A DNA stretch of 43,533 nt, taken from Ekhidna sp. GTDB taxonomy: Bacteria; Bacteroidota; Bacteroidia; Cytophagales; Cyclobacteriaceae. The notes beneath the pieces are model-generated. The model had not been told where the DNA came from, did no database searches, and saw only the letters and a program-made list of their open reading frames with translations. The stretch's first letter is position 1. Each line of letters begins with the position of its first letter. The stretch is taken from NCBI GenBank assembly GCA_014323825.1, contig JACONI010000041.1:1-43533 (forward strand), written 5' to 3'. A program made the position numbers and the translations under genes. Positions 25,958-33,255 of this stretch are shown here, piece after piece.

Positions 25958-26854
25958 TTAGTACTCGCTGCGGGAGTATGGCTTTGAATCTATGAAGTTC
26001 TTAAACAAATCTTTTAATGTCAAATAGTTATTTAACGGTAGAAGATATAAGATTAAACCAGCTAACATAGCAAAAAAGAAAGAGAACAATCCATGAATAA
26101 TTACAATCGTGAAATGAAAACCAACGCCTAGAATAAACATTTTCAGTTTATGTTCTTTATTCATAAATAATGCTCCAAAAAGTAATATTTCAAGAGCAAG
26201 AACCCCCCAAGTTACTATTGAGGTAATAAAAGCATTATCAAATAAAAATCCAATGACCCCCTGAAATAAACTTGATGCTCCTAATGAGGAGTCATTAAAC
26301 CAATAATAAAAGGCACTTCCATCTATCCATTCAGGAACATTAAGTTTTTCAGTTACAGCAAAAAAGTACAAAACAGACATTTGTATTTTTACCATATAGG
26401 AGCAAGAGTAACTAAAGTAATTGACCACAAATGGTCTTCTCCATTTAAAATACTCTTTTCTTGACCAATGATTTATTCTTTTATCAAATATTGTTATCGG
26501 TAAGATGAGCAAGGTCAAAATTTGAGCTATTTGGTCTCCACCCTCTACCATCAACGATCCTGTAAAAAAGCTATATGCAATCCAAGCATGTAAAATGCCC
26601 GTTACTTGAGGTAAATAGCCTGAAATAACCAAAACCAGGATAATACACGCAATTATAGTTGCAACATTAAGGTTGGAATACTCAAATAAAAAAAAATAAT
26701 TTGGAATAATTGAATTTAATTTATTCAGGGTGTTTAGATAGGGTTTGGGGAAATAAACAAAGGTAGGGGTGAAGGTTAGTGTTATCAGCAGGCTAAGCGC
26801 AAGGGATGATCTGGCTATTCCGTAAACGTTGTTGAATATGTCGTATCTATTCAT
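25958..26854 (-). CDS. SdpB-like multipass membrane protein
   Basis: Membrane protein of 298 residues with about seven or eight hydrophobic helices, similar to SdpB/HTTM-type proteins needed to mature the SDP peptide toxin. Recognisable parts are MNRYDIFNNVYGIARSSLAL, a polar loop INHWSRKEYFKWRRPF, and QMSVLYFFAVTEKLNVPEWI with TGSAFYYWF-like DGSAFYYWFN. The start is ATG 26854 (the frame opens earlier with a TTG), giving an 8-bp overlap with the PH-like gene. Last gene of the four-gene operon sdpC-like, sdpA-like, PH-like, sdpB-like. Assignment rests on sequence character plus operon context. Confidence 0.75.
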   Translation of the reverse strand: MNRYDIFNNVYGIARSSLALSLLITLTFTPTFVYFPKPYLNTLNKLNSIIPNYFFLFEYSNLNVATIIACIILVLVISGYLPQVTGILHAWIAYSFFTGSLMVEGGDQIAQILTLLILPITIFDKRINHWSRKEYFKWRRPFVVNYFSYSCSYMVKIQMSVLYFFAVTEKLNVPEWIDGSAFYYWFNDSSLGASSLFQGVIGFLFDNAFITSIVTWGVLALEILLFGALFMNKEHKLKMFILGVGFHFTIVIIHGLFSFFFAMLAGLILYLLPLNNYLTLKDLFKNFIDSKPYSRSEY

Positions 26855-27320
26855 TTCTTTTTGAAGGAAAATTTTCAAGAATAAACGCCTTTATCGCTTT
26901 TTCTTTTTGAATGCCCAGGAGTAACCTCTTTTTCTTTGTCTTAATCAAAAGTCCTGCATTTCCACACACATTATGCACATTTCCATATTTTGCACTATAT
27001 CTTATACCGTAACCCAGACCACCTTCAAAAAAATTGTATTTAATTACTCTTAATTCAGCGATAGCATCCATTGGAATTCTATTTTTTTTAAACAAGAAAC
27101 CTATCCAGATCCACTGAAAAGAAATTTGATTTTCAGCTAAAGATACCTTAAGACCAAGCAATGAAATACTCAGCATAATGAGTAGAGGAATAGCATAATG
27201 AATGATATCAATGGCTTGTCTATTGGTTTGAATGAAATGATATGACATTAAAGAGGTCACTATTGCGCAGATTAGGAGATAAAACTTGTTTTGGTAAAAA
27301 AATTGCCTTTCTCTGATCAT
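26847..27320 (-). CDS. Small membrane protein with PH-like domain (candidate immunity or accessory factor)
   Basis: Protein of 157 residues with two membrane helices (about 12-60, FYLLICAIVTSLMSYHFI and AIPLLIMLSISLLGL), then a soluble part with a bacterial PH-like pattern (IPMDAIAELRVIKYNFFEGG, GIRYSAKYGNVHNVCGNAGL, KKKRLLLGIQKEKAIKAFIL). It is placed between the sdpA- and sdpB-like genes, overlapping both (4 and 8 bp). As the classical Bacillus sdpABC set has no such member, it may be the immunity protein or an extra maturation factor here; this is inference. No SdpI-like multipass protein is seen nearby. Confidence 0.65.
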   Translation of the reverse strand: MIRERQFFYQNKFYLLICAIVTSLMSYHFIQTNRQAIDIIHYAIPLLIMLSISLLGLKVSLAENQISFQWIWIGFLFKKNRIPMDAIAELRVIKYNFFEGGLGYGIRYSAKYGNVHNVCGNAGLLIKTKKKRLLLGIQKEKAIKAFILENFPSKRNE

Positions 27321-27865
27321 GATTCTTTAAATAACTCTATAACTATATATTTAAAAGGTTGATATTCTTCTTGGTTCATTTGAGCCCATGCAAAGGGGAT
27401 AGGCTTATTTAATACGATCAAGTATTTTTTTGAATATTCATAAACGAGCAAATTCAAATCTTCATTTTTTATTACAAAGGTCGGATGATTGATAAAATCA
27501 ATTTCTCTAAAATTCCCCTTAGAATTTATCCATTGATTGGCGGGTATTACATTCAAGATTTGTGATAATTCAAAGCCGTAGTATCTGGACTTTCTGGCAA
27601 GTCCGAATAAGTTTTTCCATGAAGAATTTGAAACTGTTTTACGCTCAAGTTTATTCCCTTCTATTAAATAGCAGTTAGCGGATAAAGATTGAGGATTCTT
27701 AGTGAAGAATCCCCAACCTTGAGGTAAAGTAAACACAATGGATTTCTTGTTAGAGTAGTTAATCAGTTTGTTAATACCAAAATTGTTAAAGTTGGCAAGT
27801 GCCACAAAAAAGATTAATAAAATCCAAAATATATTGATAATTGATTTTAACAGTATAATTTGCAT
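27317..27865 (-). CDS. SdpA-family antimicrobial-peptide maturation protein
   Basis: Protein of 182 residues with one N-terminal membrane helix (IINIFWILLIFFVALANF) and the SdpA hallmark TLPQGWGFFTKNPQ at about 46-59. SdpA is required, with SdpB, to turn the SdpC precursor into the secreted SDP toxin in Bacillus. Here it lies 2 bp after the precursor gene and overlaps the PH-like gene by ATGA. ATG start at 27865. The gene is AT-rich like the rest of the operon, more so than the surrounding core genes. Confidence 0.78.
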   Translation of the reverse strand: MQIILLKSIINIFWILLIFFVALANFNNFGINKLINYSNKKSIVFTLPQGWGFFTKNPQSLSANCYLIEGNKLERKTVSNSSWKNLFGLARKSRYYGFELSQILNVIPANQWINSKGNFREIDFINHPTFVIKNEDLNLLVYEYSKKYLIVLNKPIPFAWAQMNQEEYQPFKYIVIELFKES

Positions 27866-27867
27866 CT

Positions 27868-28659
27868 TTAATTCAGCAAATCTGAAACTTCAAGAACTAG
27901 TTCTTTTTCAAGGTTTTTAGCAAATCGATCTTCTGCTTTAACCTGCTGAACACCCCAAAATTCGACACCTGCATACACCCAATAAGCTGCAAGTGCAACA
28001 ACCGCTACAGCCGCAACGATGGCACCAACGGCAAAAACTACATAAAGACAGCATGCAGTAACGTCACCAAAACTGCGTTCAGCAAGAGAAACACTGTACT
28101 CCTCATTAAGATGATTTCGTAATGTATGGTAGTTTGATTCTTTAGCGGCAGATGGATCAAACATGTCTTTATTGATAACAACTTTTTTAGCTTCTAACTC
28201 GTCTGAAAGCTCAAATATATTTTTATAATCCGTCAAGTATCCGGCATCTTTTATTATATATTTTGCAGATTCCAAAATTTCTTCTATCTGATAAAGATTT
28301 TTAGTGCTTATTTTGGTTTTGAATTCCTCAAAATAGTTAGGATCTATGACCTTTATTTTTTCAATGATTTGATCAGTGAATTCCTGATATACTTGCTCAG
28401 CCTCCAAATTAGTATTGAATGTAGTCTGGATAGTTTCTCTATTTTTCTGTATTGAGGGAAAGTTTTCCACAATGTCTCCCTGATAGAAGAATATTCCTCT
28501 AAAAACTTCCTCTCCACTAAAATTTTTAGCAGCCATTTTTTTTGGATCGGGAGTAATACTCTCAGATTGTTGGCAACTAAATGCAATAAAGACAACTATT
28601 AATGGCAACATAAAGTACCATTTTGTACAAAAATTTCTAAAACTTGTAATTAGCATCAT
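27868..28659 (-). CDS. SdpC-like peptide-toxin precursor lipoprotein
   Basis: Precursor of 263 residues (start ATG 28659; the longer frame opens with TTG). The signal peptide ends in a lipobox, FIAFSCQQS. The N-terminal domain carries FSGEEVFRGIFFYQGD, which I recognise as the family pattern of sporulation-delaying-type toxins. Near the C terminus is a Cys-Cys pair followed by an unbroken hydrophobic stretch (CCLYVVFAVGAIVAAVAVVA, continuing to AAYWVYAGVEFWG), as expected for the pore-forming SDP segment, and then a charged tail that would be removed. First gene of the operon. No catalytic residues. The mature peptide boundaries cannot be set from sequence. Confidence 0.75.
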   Translation of the reverse strand: MMLITSFRNFCTKWYFMLPLIVVFIAFSCQQSESITPDPKKMAAKNFSGEEVFRGIFFYQGDIVENFPSIQKNRETIQTTFNTNLEAEQVYQEFTDQIIEKIKVIDPNYFEEFKTKISTKNLYQIEEILESAKYIIKDAGYLTDYKNIFELSDELEAKKVVINKDMFDPSAAKESNYHTLRNHLNEEYSVSLAERSFGDVTACCLYVVFAVGAIVAAVAVVALAAYWVYAGVEFWGVQQVKAEDRFAKNLEKELVLEVSDLLN

Positions 28660-28936
28660 TTTCAATTTTAATTAAACTTATTATAAACATACAATATTTT
28701 AAATTATTAAAATCCGAGAAAAGCAAAAAAGACAAAGGCAATCTGAATTAGTTATCCAGTCCCCGTCTCGGACAAAAACAACTCCGTCTCCAGGCAAAAA
28801 TAACGTTGGAATAGGCTGCAAGGCCGTTGCGTATGCAAAGAATAAGAAAGCTGCCTTAAACCTTCGAAGTTTTTCTCGCAACGGTAATCGCTGGACAAAT
28901 AAAAATAACTCTTCCAATAATGAGCAAGTAGTTCAT
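28660..28936. other. Intergenic stretch before the Sdp-like operon
   Basis: About 277 bp without a convincing gene; the short frames here have no recognisable content. Two CCGTCTC direct repeats lie at about 28763-28792. The promoter of the sdp operon should lie at the left side, but no clear TAnnTTTG on minus was seen. The right edge ends exactly where the second floA copy begins (28937), which makes this the junction of the inserted segment. Confidence 0.5.
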
Positions 28937-29187
28937 AAGCCAAAGCTGAGGAGCGAAGAGCCATGGCAGTGGCAGAAGAACAGGAAATGGTTGCTAAGGC
29001 GCAAGAAGCACGTGCCAAAGTAATACTCGCAGAGGCTGAAGTACCGAAAGCGTTAGCTGAAGCATTTAGAACCGGAAATCTGGGCGTAATGGACTATTAT
29101 AAATTTCAGAACATAGAAGCCGATACGGACATGCGTCAGTCAATAGCCGGTTCCGGGAAAAAAGGAAGCAGCTCAGGCAAGAAATAG
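28937..29187 (+). pseudogene. Duplicated 3' fragment of floA
   Basis: Identical at DNA level to the last 251 bp of floA (25471-25721): it encodes [21 protein letters not shown] coiled coil to the KKGSSSGKK tail, in the same orientation but without the N-terminal membrane and SPFH parts. It is not a functional gene. An internal ATG at 28963 leaves a 74-residue frame, probably not meaningful. Confidence 0.92.
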
Positions 29188-29227
29188 AGAATGGCTAACA
29201 TAAAACTCTATCAATTTGATTTTAAAG

Positions 29228-29250
29228 CCCGGCAGATGCCGGGTTTTTGT
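29228..29250 (+). terminator. Terminator copy after the floA fragment
   Basis: Same CCCGGCA/TGCCGGG stem (29228-29234 and 29237-29243) and T tail as after intact floA. It now separates the fragment from the convergent DinB gene. Confidence 0.8.
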
Positions 29251-29786
29251 TATTCAAAGATTCCTTCTTTTTCTATCGCCTGTTTTATATGAGCCAAGTG
29301 GTGCCGACAGTGCCAATCATACATGCCCAGCATCCATTCCATCGTTTTTTGTGCTCTATACTCAGGATGGGTATAAACTTTTTGCCAGTCTTTTTCTTCT
29401 CTTGACTTGAGAAATATACTCCAACGTTTATGTAATCCTTCCAACAAGTCTAAAGAGTCGGAGATGTCTTCATTGCTTCCATCTTCCGTTTTGGCCCACT
29501 CGGCTTCGTCATAAGGTTTGATCGTGGGGTTATCCTCCGTTTGAATTAGTTTAAACCTGATAAAGCTATTCATGTGACTGTCTGCCAAGTGATGAACGAC
29601 CTGCTTAATGTTCCAGCCATCGGGTCGATATTGAAGTTCAAGCTCCTCATAAGACAAGTTTCCTACCAGTTTTTTAAGCTTCTGCGGAAGTGCTTCAATA
29701 TTAGTGATCCACTTATTGATGACTTCTTTATCTGCCTGCAAGTAATTGTATTGTCCAACCGGATATTTTAGGGCCTCCAGATTCAC
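29250..29786 (-). CDS. DinB/YfiT-like metal-dependent transferase or hydrolase
   Basis: Four-helix DinB-fold protein of 178 residues close to YfiT/BstA types. The three metal histidines are in the expected places: His66 in VVHHLADSHMNS, His159 and His163 in WHCRHHLAH. The family includes bacillithiol S-transferases; which thiol this organism uses is not known. Start is GTG (29786), three bases after the DUF2480 stop. It is the last gene of the rpmH-rnpA-ctp-tsaB-DUF2480 series, and its 3' end forms the right border of the floA duplication. Confidence 0.85.
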   Translation of the reverse strand: MNLEALKYPVGQYNYLQADKEVINKWITNIEALPQKLKKLVGNLSYEELELQYRPDGWNIKQVVHHLADSHMNSFIRFKLIQTEDNPTIKPYDEAEWAKTEDGSNEDISDSLDLLEGLHKRWSIFLKSREEKDWQKVYTHPEYRAQKTMEWMLGMYDWHCRHHLAHIKQAIEKEGIFE

Positions 29787-29789
29787 GAG

Positions 29790-30299
29790 CTACTTTTTTC
29801 GCTTAAAGATAGGCACAGTACTGCAAGGTTCACCATACATCAGGCTGCTAACTTTTGAAAAAAGTTTTTCTGTAATTAACGTGTAAGCATATTCTATATT
29901 TTGAATATCACCACAACCTTTTATAACCACCTTCTTATTGAGAAAATCCTGACTGTTTAAACACTTTTCAATCGCCTGATTTATTAATGCCTTTTCAATT
30001 TCACCCTCATTTCCAAAGGTCACAATATTGGCGTGTTCCTTAATTTTTGTTACCAAAAGCATATAAGCCCATGTGGGCACAATTGCATCTGCCGAACATG
30101 TTAGTCCAACATTTTTATCCCGGTACTGGGACCAGTCATTGGTCTTAATAAAATCCCGAAAGTCTTTTTCTTTAAGAATCATTCCCTGAAAAAGAATATC
30201 CTTAAGGTCAAAAATCACATTTTCTCCTGTATGAAGAAACGCTTCAAGATCAATGGAAATAAGCGGGCTTTTTGTAACTCTGTTTACAATTTCTTCCAT
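29790..30299 (-). CDS. DUF2480 family protein
   Basis: Soluble protein of 169 residues matching the DUF2480 family of Bacteroidota (MEEIVNRVTKSPLISIDLEA at the start, DWSQYRDKNVGLTCSADAIV in the middle, VVIKGCGDI near the C terminus). It has no signal peptide. Function unknown; the conserved Cys residues in LTCSADA and KGCGD might bind metal, which is speculation. Lies 4 bp downstream of tsaB and 3 bp upstream of the DinB gene, in an operon. Confidence 0.83.
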   Translation of the reverse strand: MEEIVNRVTKSPLISIDLEAFLHTGENVIFDLKDILFQGMILKEKDFRDFIKTNDWSQYRDKNVGLTCSADAIVPTWAYMLLVTKIKEHANIVTFGNEGEIEKALINQAIEKCLNSQDFLNKKVVIKGCGDIQNIEYAYTLITEKLFSKVSSLMYGEPCSTVPIFKRKK

Positions 30300-30303
30300 A
30301 ACA

Positions 30304-30984
30304 TTAAATCAACTTCTTTTTCGGAGCAGTAGTTTGCCATTCTTTTAAGTAATTAGGTTCAAAACAGGCAACATCTTCAAATTGGTTTGACTGAAACTTC
30401 TCAAATGCCATCCTTCCCATATTCCGTGCTTCAGGAAAAATGTCATTGATGAAGATGAAGTTTGCTTGCGCTACAATTTCTCTGAATTTTGGCATCCCGT
30501 TACCAAACAAGTAAACCGGTTTTATAAATTCTCCAAAAGACCCGGTATCAAGAATCTTAGGTTGTGCTTCCCAAACTACAATACCATCCTGATCTTCCAT
30601 TTTAGTGTATACTTCCATCCTTCTCGCATCCATCATCGCACATAAAAAAAAATCCCCTTTGAATTTTCCTCTTACAGCTTCAAGTATCACATCCATCGTG
30701 GGGATAGCGATCATGGGAATCTCCAATGTGTAGGAAAATCCTTTTGCGGTAGAAACACCTATCCTTAGCCCGGTATAACTACCGGGCCCTTCTGAAACGG
30801 CCACTGCATCAACAGCCTGAAGTGTGGTCTTCGCTTCCTCACAAATCTCCAAAACTATTTCGGGGAGCAATGCCGAATGTGATTTCTCCACTTTGTGAAC
30901 TTGATGAGAAACTAGGACTCCATTCTCATGGAGTGCCGTTGAACAAACGTCAGTAGAAGTTTCAAGACAAAGGATCAGTGCCAA
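30304..30984 (-). CDS. tsaB: tRNA threonylcarbamoyladenosine biosynthesis protein TsaB
   Basis: Protein of 226 residues of the ASKHA fold. Signatures are MALILCLETSTDVCSTAL at the N terminus and VAVSEGPGSYTGLRIGVSTA at about 62-81. TsaB is the non-catalytic partner of TsaD and TsaE for t6A37 in ANN-decoding tRNAs. The start is TTG (30984), directly after the TAA of the S41 protease gene, in the rpmH operon. A GTG or ATG at this point is absent, so the rare start seems real. Confidence 0.92.
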   Translation of the reverse strand: MALILCLETSTDVCSTALHENGVLVSHQVHKVEKSHSALLPEIVLEICEEAKTTLQAVDAVAVSEGPGSYTGLRIGVSTAKGFSYTLEIPMIAIPTMDVILEAVRGKFKGDFFLCAMMDARRMEVYTKMEDQDGIVVWEAQPKILDTGSFGEFIKPVYLFGNGMPKFREIVAQANFIFINDIFPEARNMGRMAFEKFQSNQFEDVACFEPNYLKEWQTTAPKKKLI

Positions 30985-32643
30985 TTAACCCGGATTTAAA
31001 ATAGCATTGTATCTGGCAGGATCACTAAGAATTTGTATGGCTGTCTGAATATCATCATCTTTTCCAAAAGCAGATTCAATGATTCCCTTCTCAAAAAAGT
31101 ATCTGCCTGCAATTTCTTGTTCTAATAACATCAAGATTTCTTCTTTAAATGTGATTAAGTCCTTCTCGGTGTTATGCCTTGAAGCATTGACCAGTTCATC
31201 AAGAGTACTTTTTAAATCTGTATATCTCTTCTCCATTTTGGCAGTCTTGATGAGATCTTCCAACCGCCTCTCAATTTTTGTTTCATAAGAGAATTCTTTT
31301 TCAGAAAGCCAGTCTATGAATTCATCATATTCCGCATCACTCAGTCTCACCTGGTCCGGGCTGACAGGATTTACATGCTGTTTGGTATAAAAGTATTTAG
31401 TAGCGAAATGAAAAATAAGATTGTTTCGGATTAAACTGCTTGTAACAGGAGCGTAAGACTTAGCGACTACTTCTACATCCGGATCAATACCTCCTCCGTC
31501 ATATACGAGCCTGCTATTGAGCGTATAGAATTCATTTTTGAGAGAATCAGGAATCTTTCCAACGCTGCCGTCTTCATTTCTATTTGCATAATCTATTGCC
31601 TGAATACACCGACCTGTAGGCGTATAGTATTTTGCTGTTGTAATCTTTGCTACTGCATCGTATGACAATGGCCGCTCTATCTGAACGAGGCCTTTTCCAA
31701 AAGTCTTCCTTCCAACCAATACCCCTCGATCATAGTCCTGCATAACGCCGGAAACAATTTCCGAAGCCGAAGCACTGTTACTGTCTGTCAAGACAACGAC
31801 CGGAATATCAGGATCAACCGGGTCATTTAATGTATTATAAGTCCAATCATTTGCCCTTACTTTTCCTTTTTGAGTTACAATTTTTCTTCCCTTCTCAAGA
31901 AAAACATTGGAAACATTAACGGCTTCACTCAATAATCCTCCGGGATTCCCTCTTAAATCAAGAATGATACCTGTTGCTCCCTGCTCCAATAAATCAAGGA
32001 CTTTAATCCCGATGGAGCGACCTACATTTTGTGTAAAACTTGTCAATCTGACATAACCGATACTATCTGTTACCATTCCTGCATAGGGCACGCTATCTAC
32101 TGCAATCTTCTCACGCTTGACTTTTACATCAAACATCTCATCTATCCCGTATCGTTTAATGGTTAGGGTAATTTCCGAATTGGATTGACCTTTCATGAGG
32201 TACCTGACCTCTTCGGATGTTTTCCTCTTCAGGGAGACTCCATTGATTGCATGCACTTCATCTCCTGCCCTCAATCCTGCTTCGAAGGCTGCAAATCCTT
32301 CATACGGCATTATCACGGTACTAACGCCATCTATTCTCTCCACCACGGCTCCTATTCCGGAGTATTCTCCGGTAGTCATGATCCTGTAAGATTCAATCCG
32401 GTCTGCGGCAATGTAGTTGGTGTAAGGGTCTAGTGTTTCCAACATTTCATTAATGCCGGAAGTCATCAATGTAGTGGGGTTAATCTCATCAACATAATAT
32501 GTATTTACTTCCTTGAAAAGGGTAGCAAAAATGTCCAGATTTTTAAGAATCTCGAAGTATCTGTCGGTGGTTGGCCCAGTAGCTCCGATCACGATGATCA
32601 TAAGAATGAATGATGGAATAATGATTTTCAGTTTTTTACGCAT
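30985..32643 (-). CDS. S41 C-terminal processing protease (CtpA/Prc family)
   Basis: Exported serine protease of 552 residues. An N-terminal signal or anchor helix (LKIIIPSFILMIIVIG) is followed by a linker, a PDZ domain at about 92-175 (GAVVERIDGVSTVIM, GLRAGDEVHAINGVSL) and the S41 core. The catalytic Ser lies in DSNSASASEIVSGVMQ (about 288-302) and Lys317 is in GRKTFGKGLVQ. It trims C termini of envelope proteins. A C-terminal extension (about 400-552) with helices is typical of Bacteroidota homologues. ATG start at 32643, 1 bp after the rnpA stop. Confidence 0.92.
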   Translation of the reverse strand: MRKKLKIIIPSFILMIIVIGATGPTTDRYFEILKNLDIFATLFKEVNTYYVDEINPTTLMTSGINEMLETLDPYTNYIAADRIESYRIMTTGEYSGIGAVVERIDGVSTVIMPYEGFAAFEAGLRAGDEVHAINGVSLKRKTSEEVRYLMKGQSNSEITLTIKRYGIDEMFDVKVKREKIAVDSVPYAGMVTDSIGYVRLTSFTQNVGRSIGIKVLDLLEQGATGIILDLRGNPGGLLSEAVNVSNVFLEKGRKIVTQKGKVRANDWTYNTLNDPVDPDIPVVVLTDSNSASASEIVSGVMQDYDRGVLVGRKTFGKGLVQIERPLSYDAVAKITTAKYYTPTGRCIQAIDYANRNEDGSVGKIPDSLKNEFYTLNSRLVYDGGGIDPDVEVVAKSYAPVTSSLIRNNLIFHFATKYFYTKQHVNPVSPDQVRLSDAEYDEFIDWLSEKEFSYETKIERRLEDLIKTAKMEKRYTDLKSTLDELVNASRHNTEKDLITFKEEILMLLEQEIAGRYFFEKGIIESAFGKDDDIQTAIQILSDPARYNAILNPG

Positions 32644-32644
32644 A

Positions 32645-33019
32645 TTAGTCGAAATTAATACTTTTTAAACGTTTCATACATCGAATTAGTTGATTCTGAA
32701 TTTCATGAAAGGTTAAAATATTTTTTGAGGTATAAATAAGACCAAGGTAAAGAGGTGGAATGTCATCAAGAAGATGCTTATTAAGCCGATAGGCTTCTCG
32801 AATTCGCCGCTTTATTAAATTCCTGTCTACTGCTCTTTTAAAGTTTCTCTTTGACACGGATATTAAAACCAAGTGATATTGAATCTCTTCCTCGGAAAGG
32901 AGGCTTTGAACCCTAAAAGAATCCAAACAAAAAGAGGAACTTGTTTTAAATAGCTCCTCAATTTTTTTCTTACTACCAAGCCTTTCCTTTTTTGAAAAAC
33001 TGTATCTGGGGCAACCCAA
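32645..33019 (-). CDS. rnpA: Ribonuclease P protein component
   Basis: Small basic protein of 124 residues binding the RNase P RNA for tRNA 5' maturation. The RNR-type helix signature is present (SKRNFKRAVDRNLIKRRIRE, about 67-86), preceded by SKKERLGSKKKIEELF. It follows rpmH immediately; the only usable start is TTG at 33019, right after the rpmH stop, and no ATG lies upstream of the conserved N terminus. rpmH-rnpA is a nearly universal pair. Confidence 0.92.
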   Translation of the reverse strand: MGCPRYSFSKKERLGSKKKIEELFKTSSSFCLDSFRVQSLLSEEEIQYHLVLISVSKRNFKRAVDRNLIKRRIREAYRLNKHLLDDIPPLYLGLIYTSKNILTFHEIQNQLIRCMKRLKSINFD

Positions 33020-33175
33020 TTATTTCTTGTGAAGTCCGTCAGATACGGTCAATCTCTTGCGCCCTTTTGCTCTTCTTCTGGCAAGCACTGATTGACCGCT
33101 TGCACTCTCCATTCTTTTTCTGAATCCGTGCTTATTTACTTTTTTTCTTACGGAAGGCTGGAAGGTTCTTTTCAT
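33020..33175 (-). CDS. rpmH: 50S ribosomal protein L34
   Basis: Short basic protein of 51 residues (156 bp): [20 protein letters not shown] at the start and [19 protein letters not shown] at the end, an unmistakable L34. It is shorter than common gene-size cutoffs and easily missed. It precedes rnpA directly and is the first gene of the minus-strand operon, with a clear TAnnTTTG promoter 34 bp upstream of the ATG. Confidence 0.97.
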   Translation of the reverse strand: MKRTFQPSVRKKVNKHGFRKRMESASGQSVLARRRAKGRKRLTVSDGLHKK

Positions 33176-33208
33176 TACTCTATTTTTTCATTTTTACAAA
33201 AGAGATGA

Positions 33209-33239
33209 CAAAAGTAAGTGATTTTTTGCTCTTTACAAA
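33209..33239 (-). promoter_or_regulatory. Bacteroidota-type promoter of rpmH-rnpA operon
   Basis: On the minus strand: TTTG (33239-33236), 19 bp, TACTTTTG (33216-33209), matching the -33/-7 consensus exactly. The predicted leader is about 27 nt to the rpmH ATG. Confidence 0.75.
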
Positions 33240-33255
33240 TTTTATCAAATTAATT

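Larger units (their letters stand above)
28937..29273 (+). repeat. Direct repeat copy 2 (floA 3' end plus flank)
   Basis: Partner of 25471-25806 at a spacing of 3466 bp, in direct orientation, enclosing the sdp-like operon. The right part runs into the intact 3' end of the DinB gene (29250-29786), so copy 2 looks like the ancestral right junction and copy 1 like the imported or diverged one. Confidence 0.92.

Noticed and set aside
28699..28917. 72-codon minus-strand frame before the sdp-like operon
   Set aside because: No domain or plausible start signal; sequence looks intergenic. Kept as an unassigned stretch.
28963..29187. Independent 74-residue coiled-coil gene
   Set aside because: Exact copy of the floA 3' end beginning inside the coiled coil; no promoter or start context of its own.
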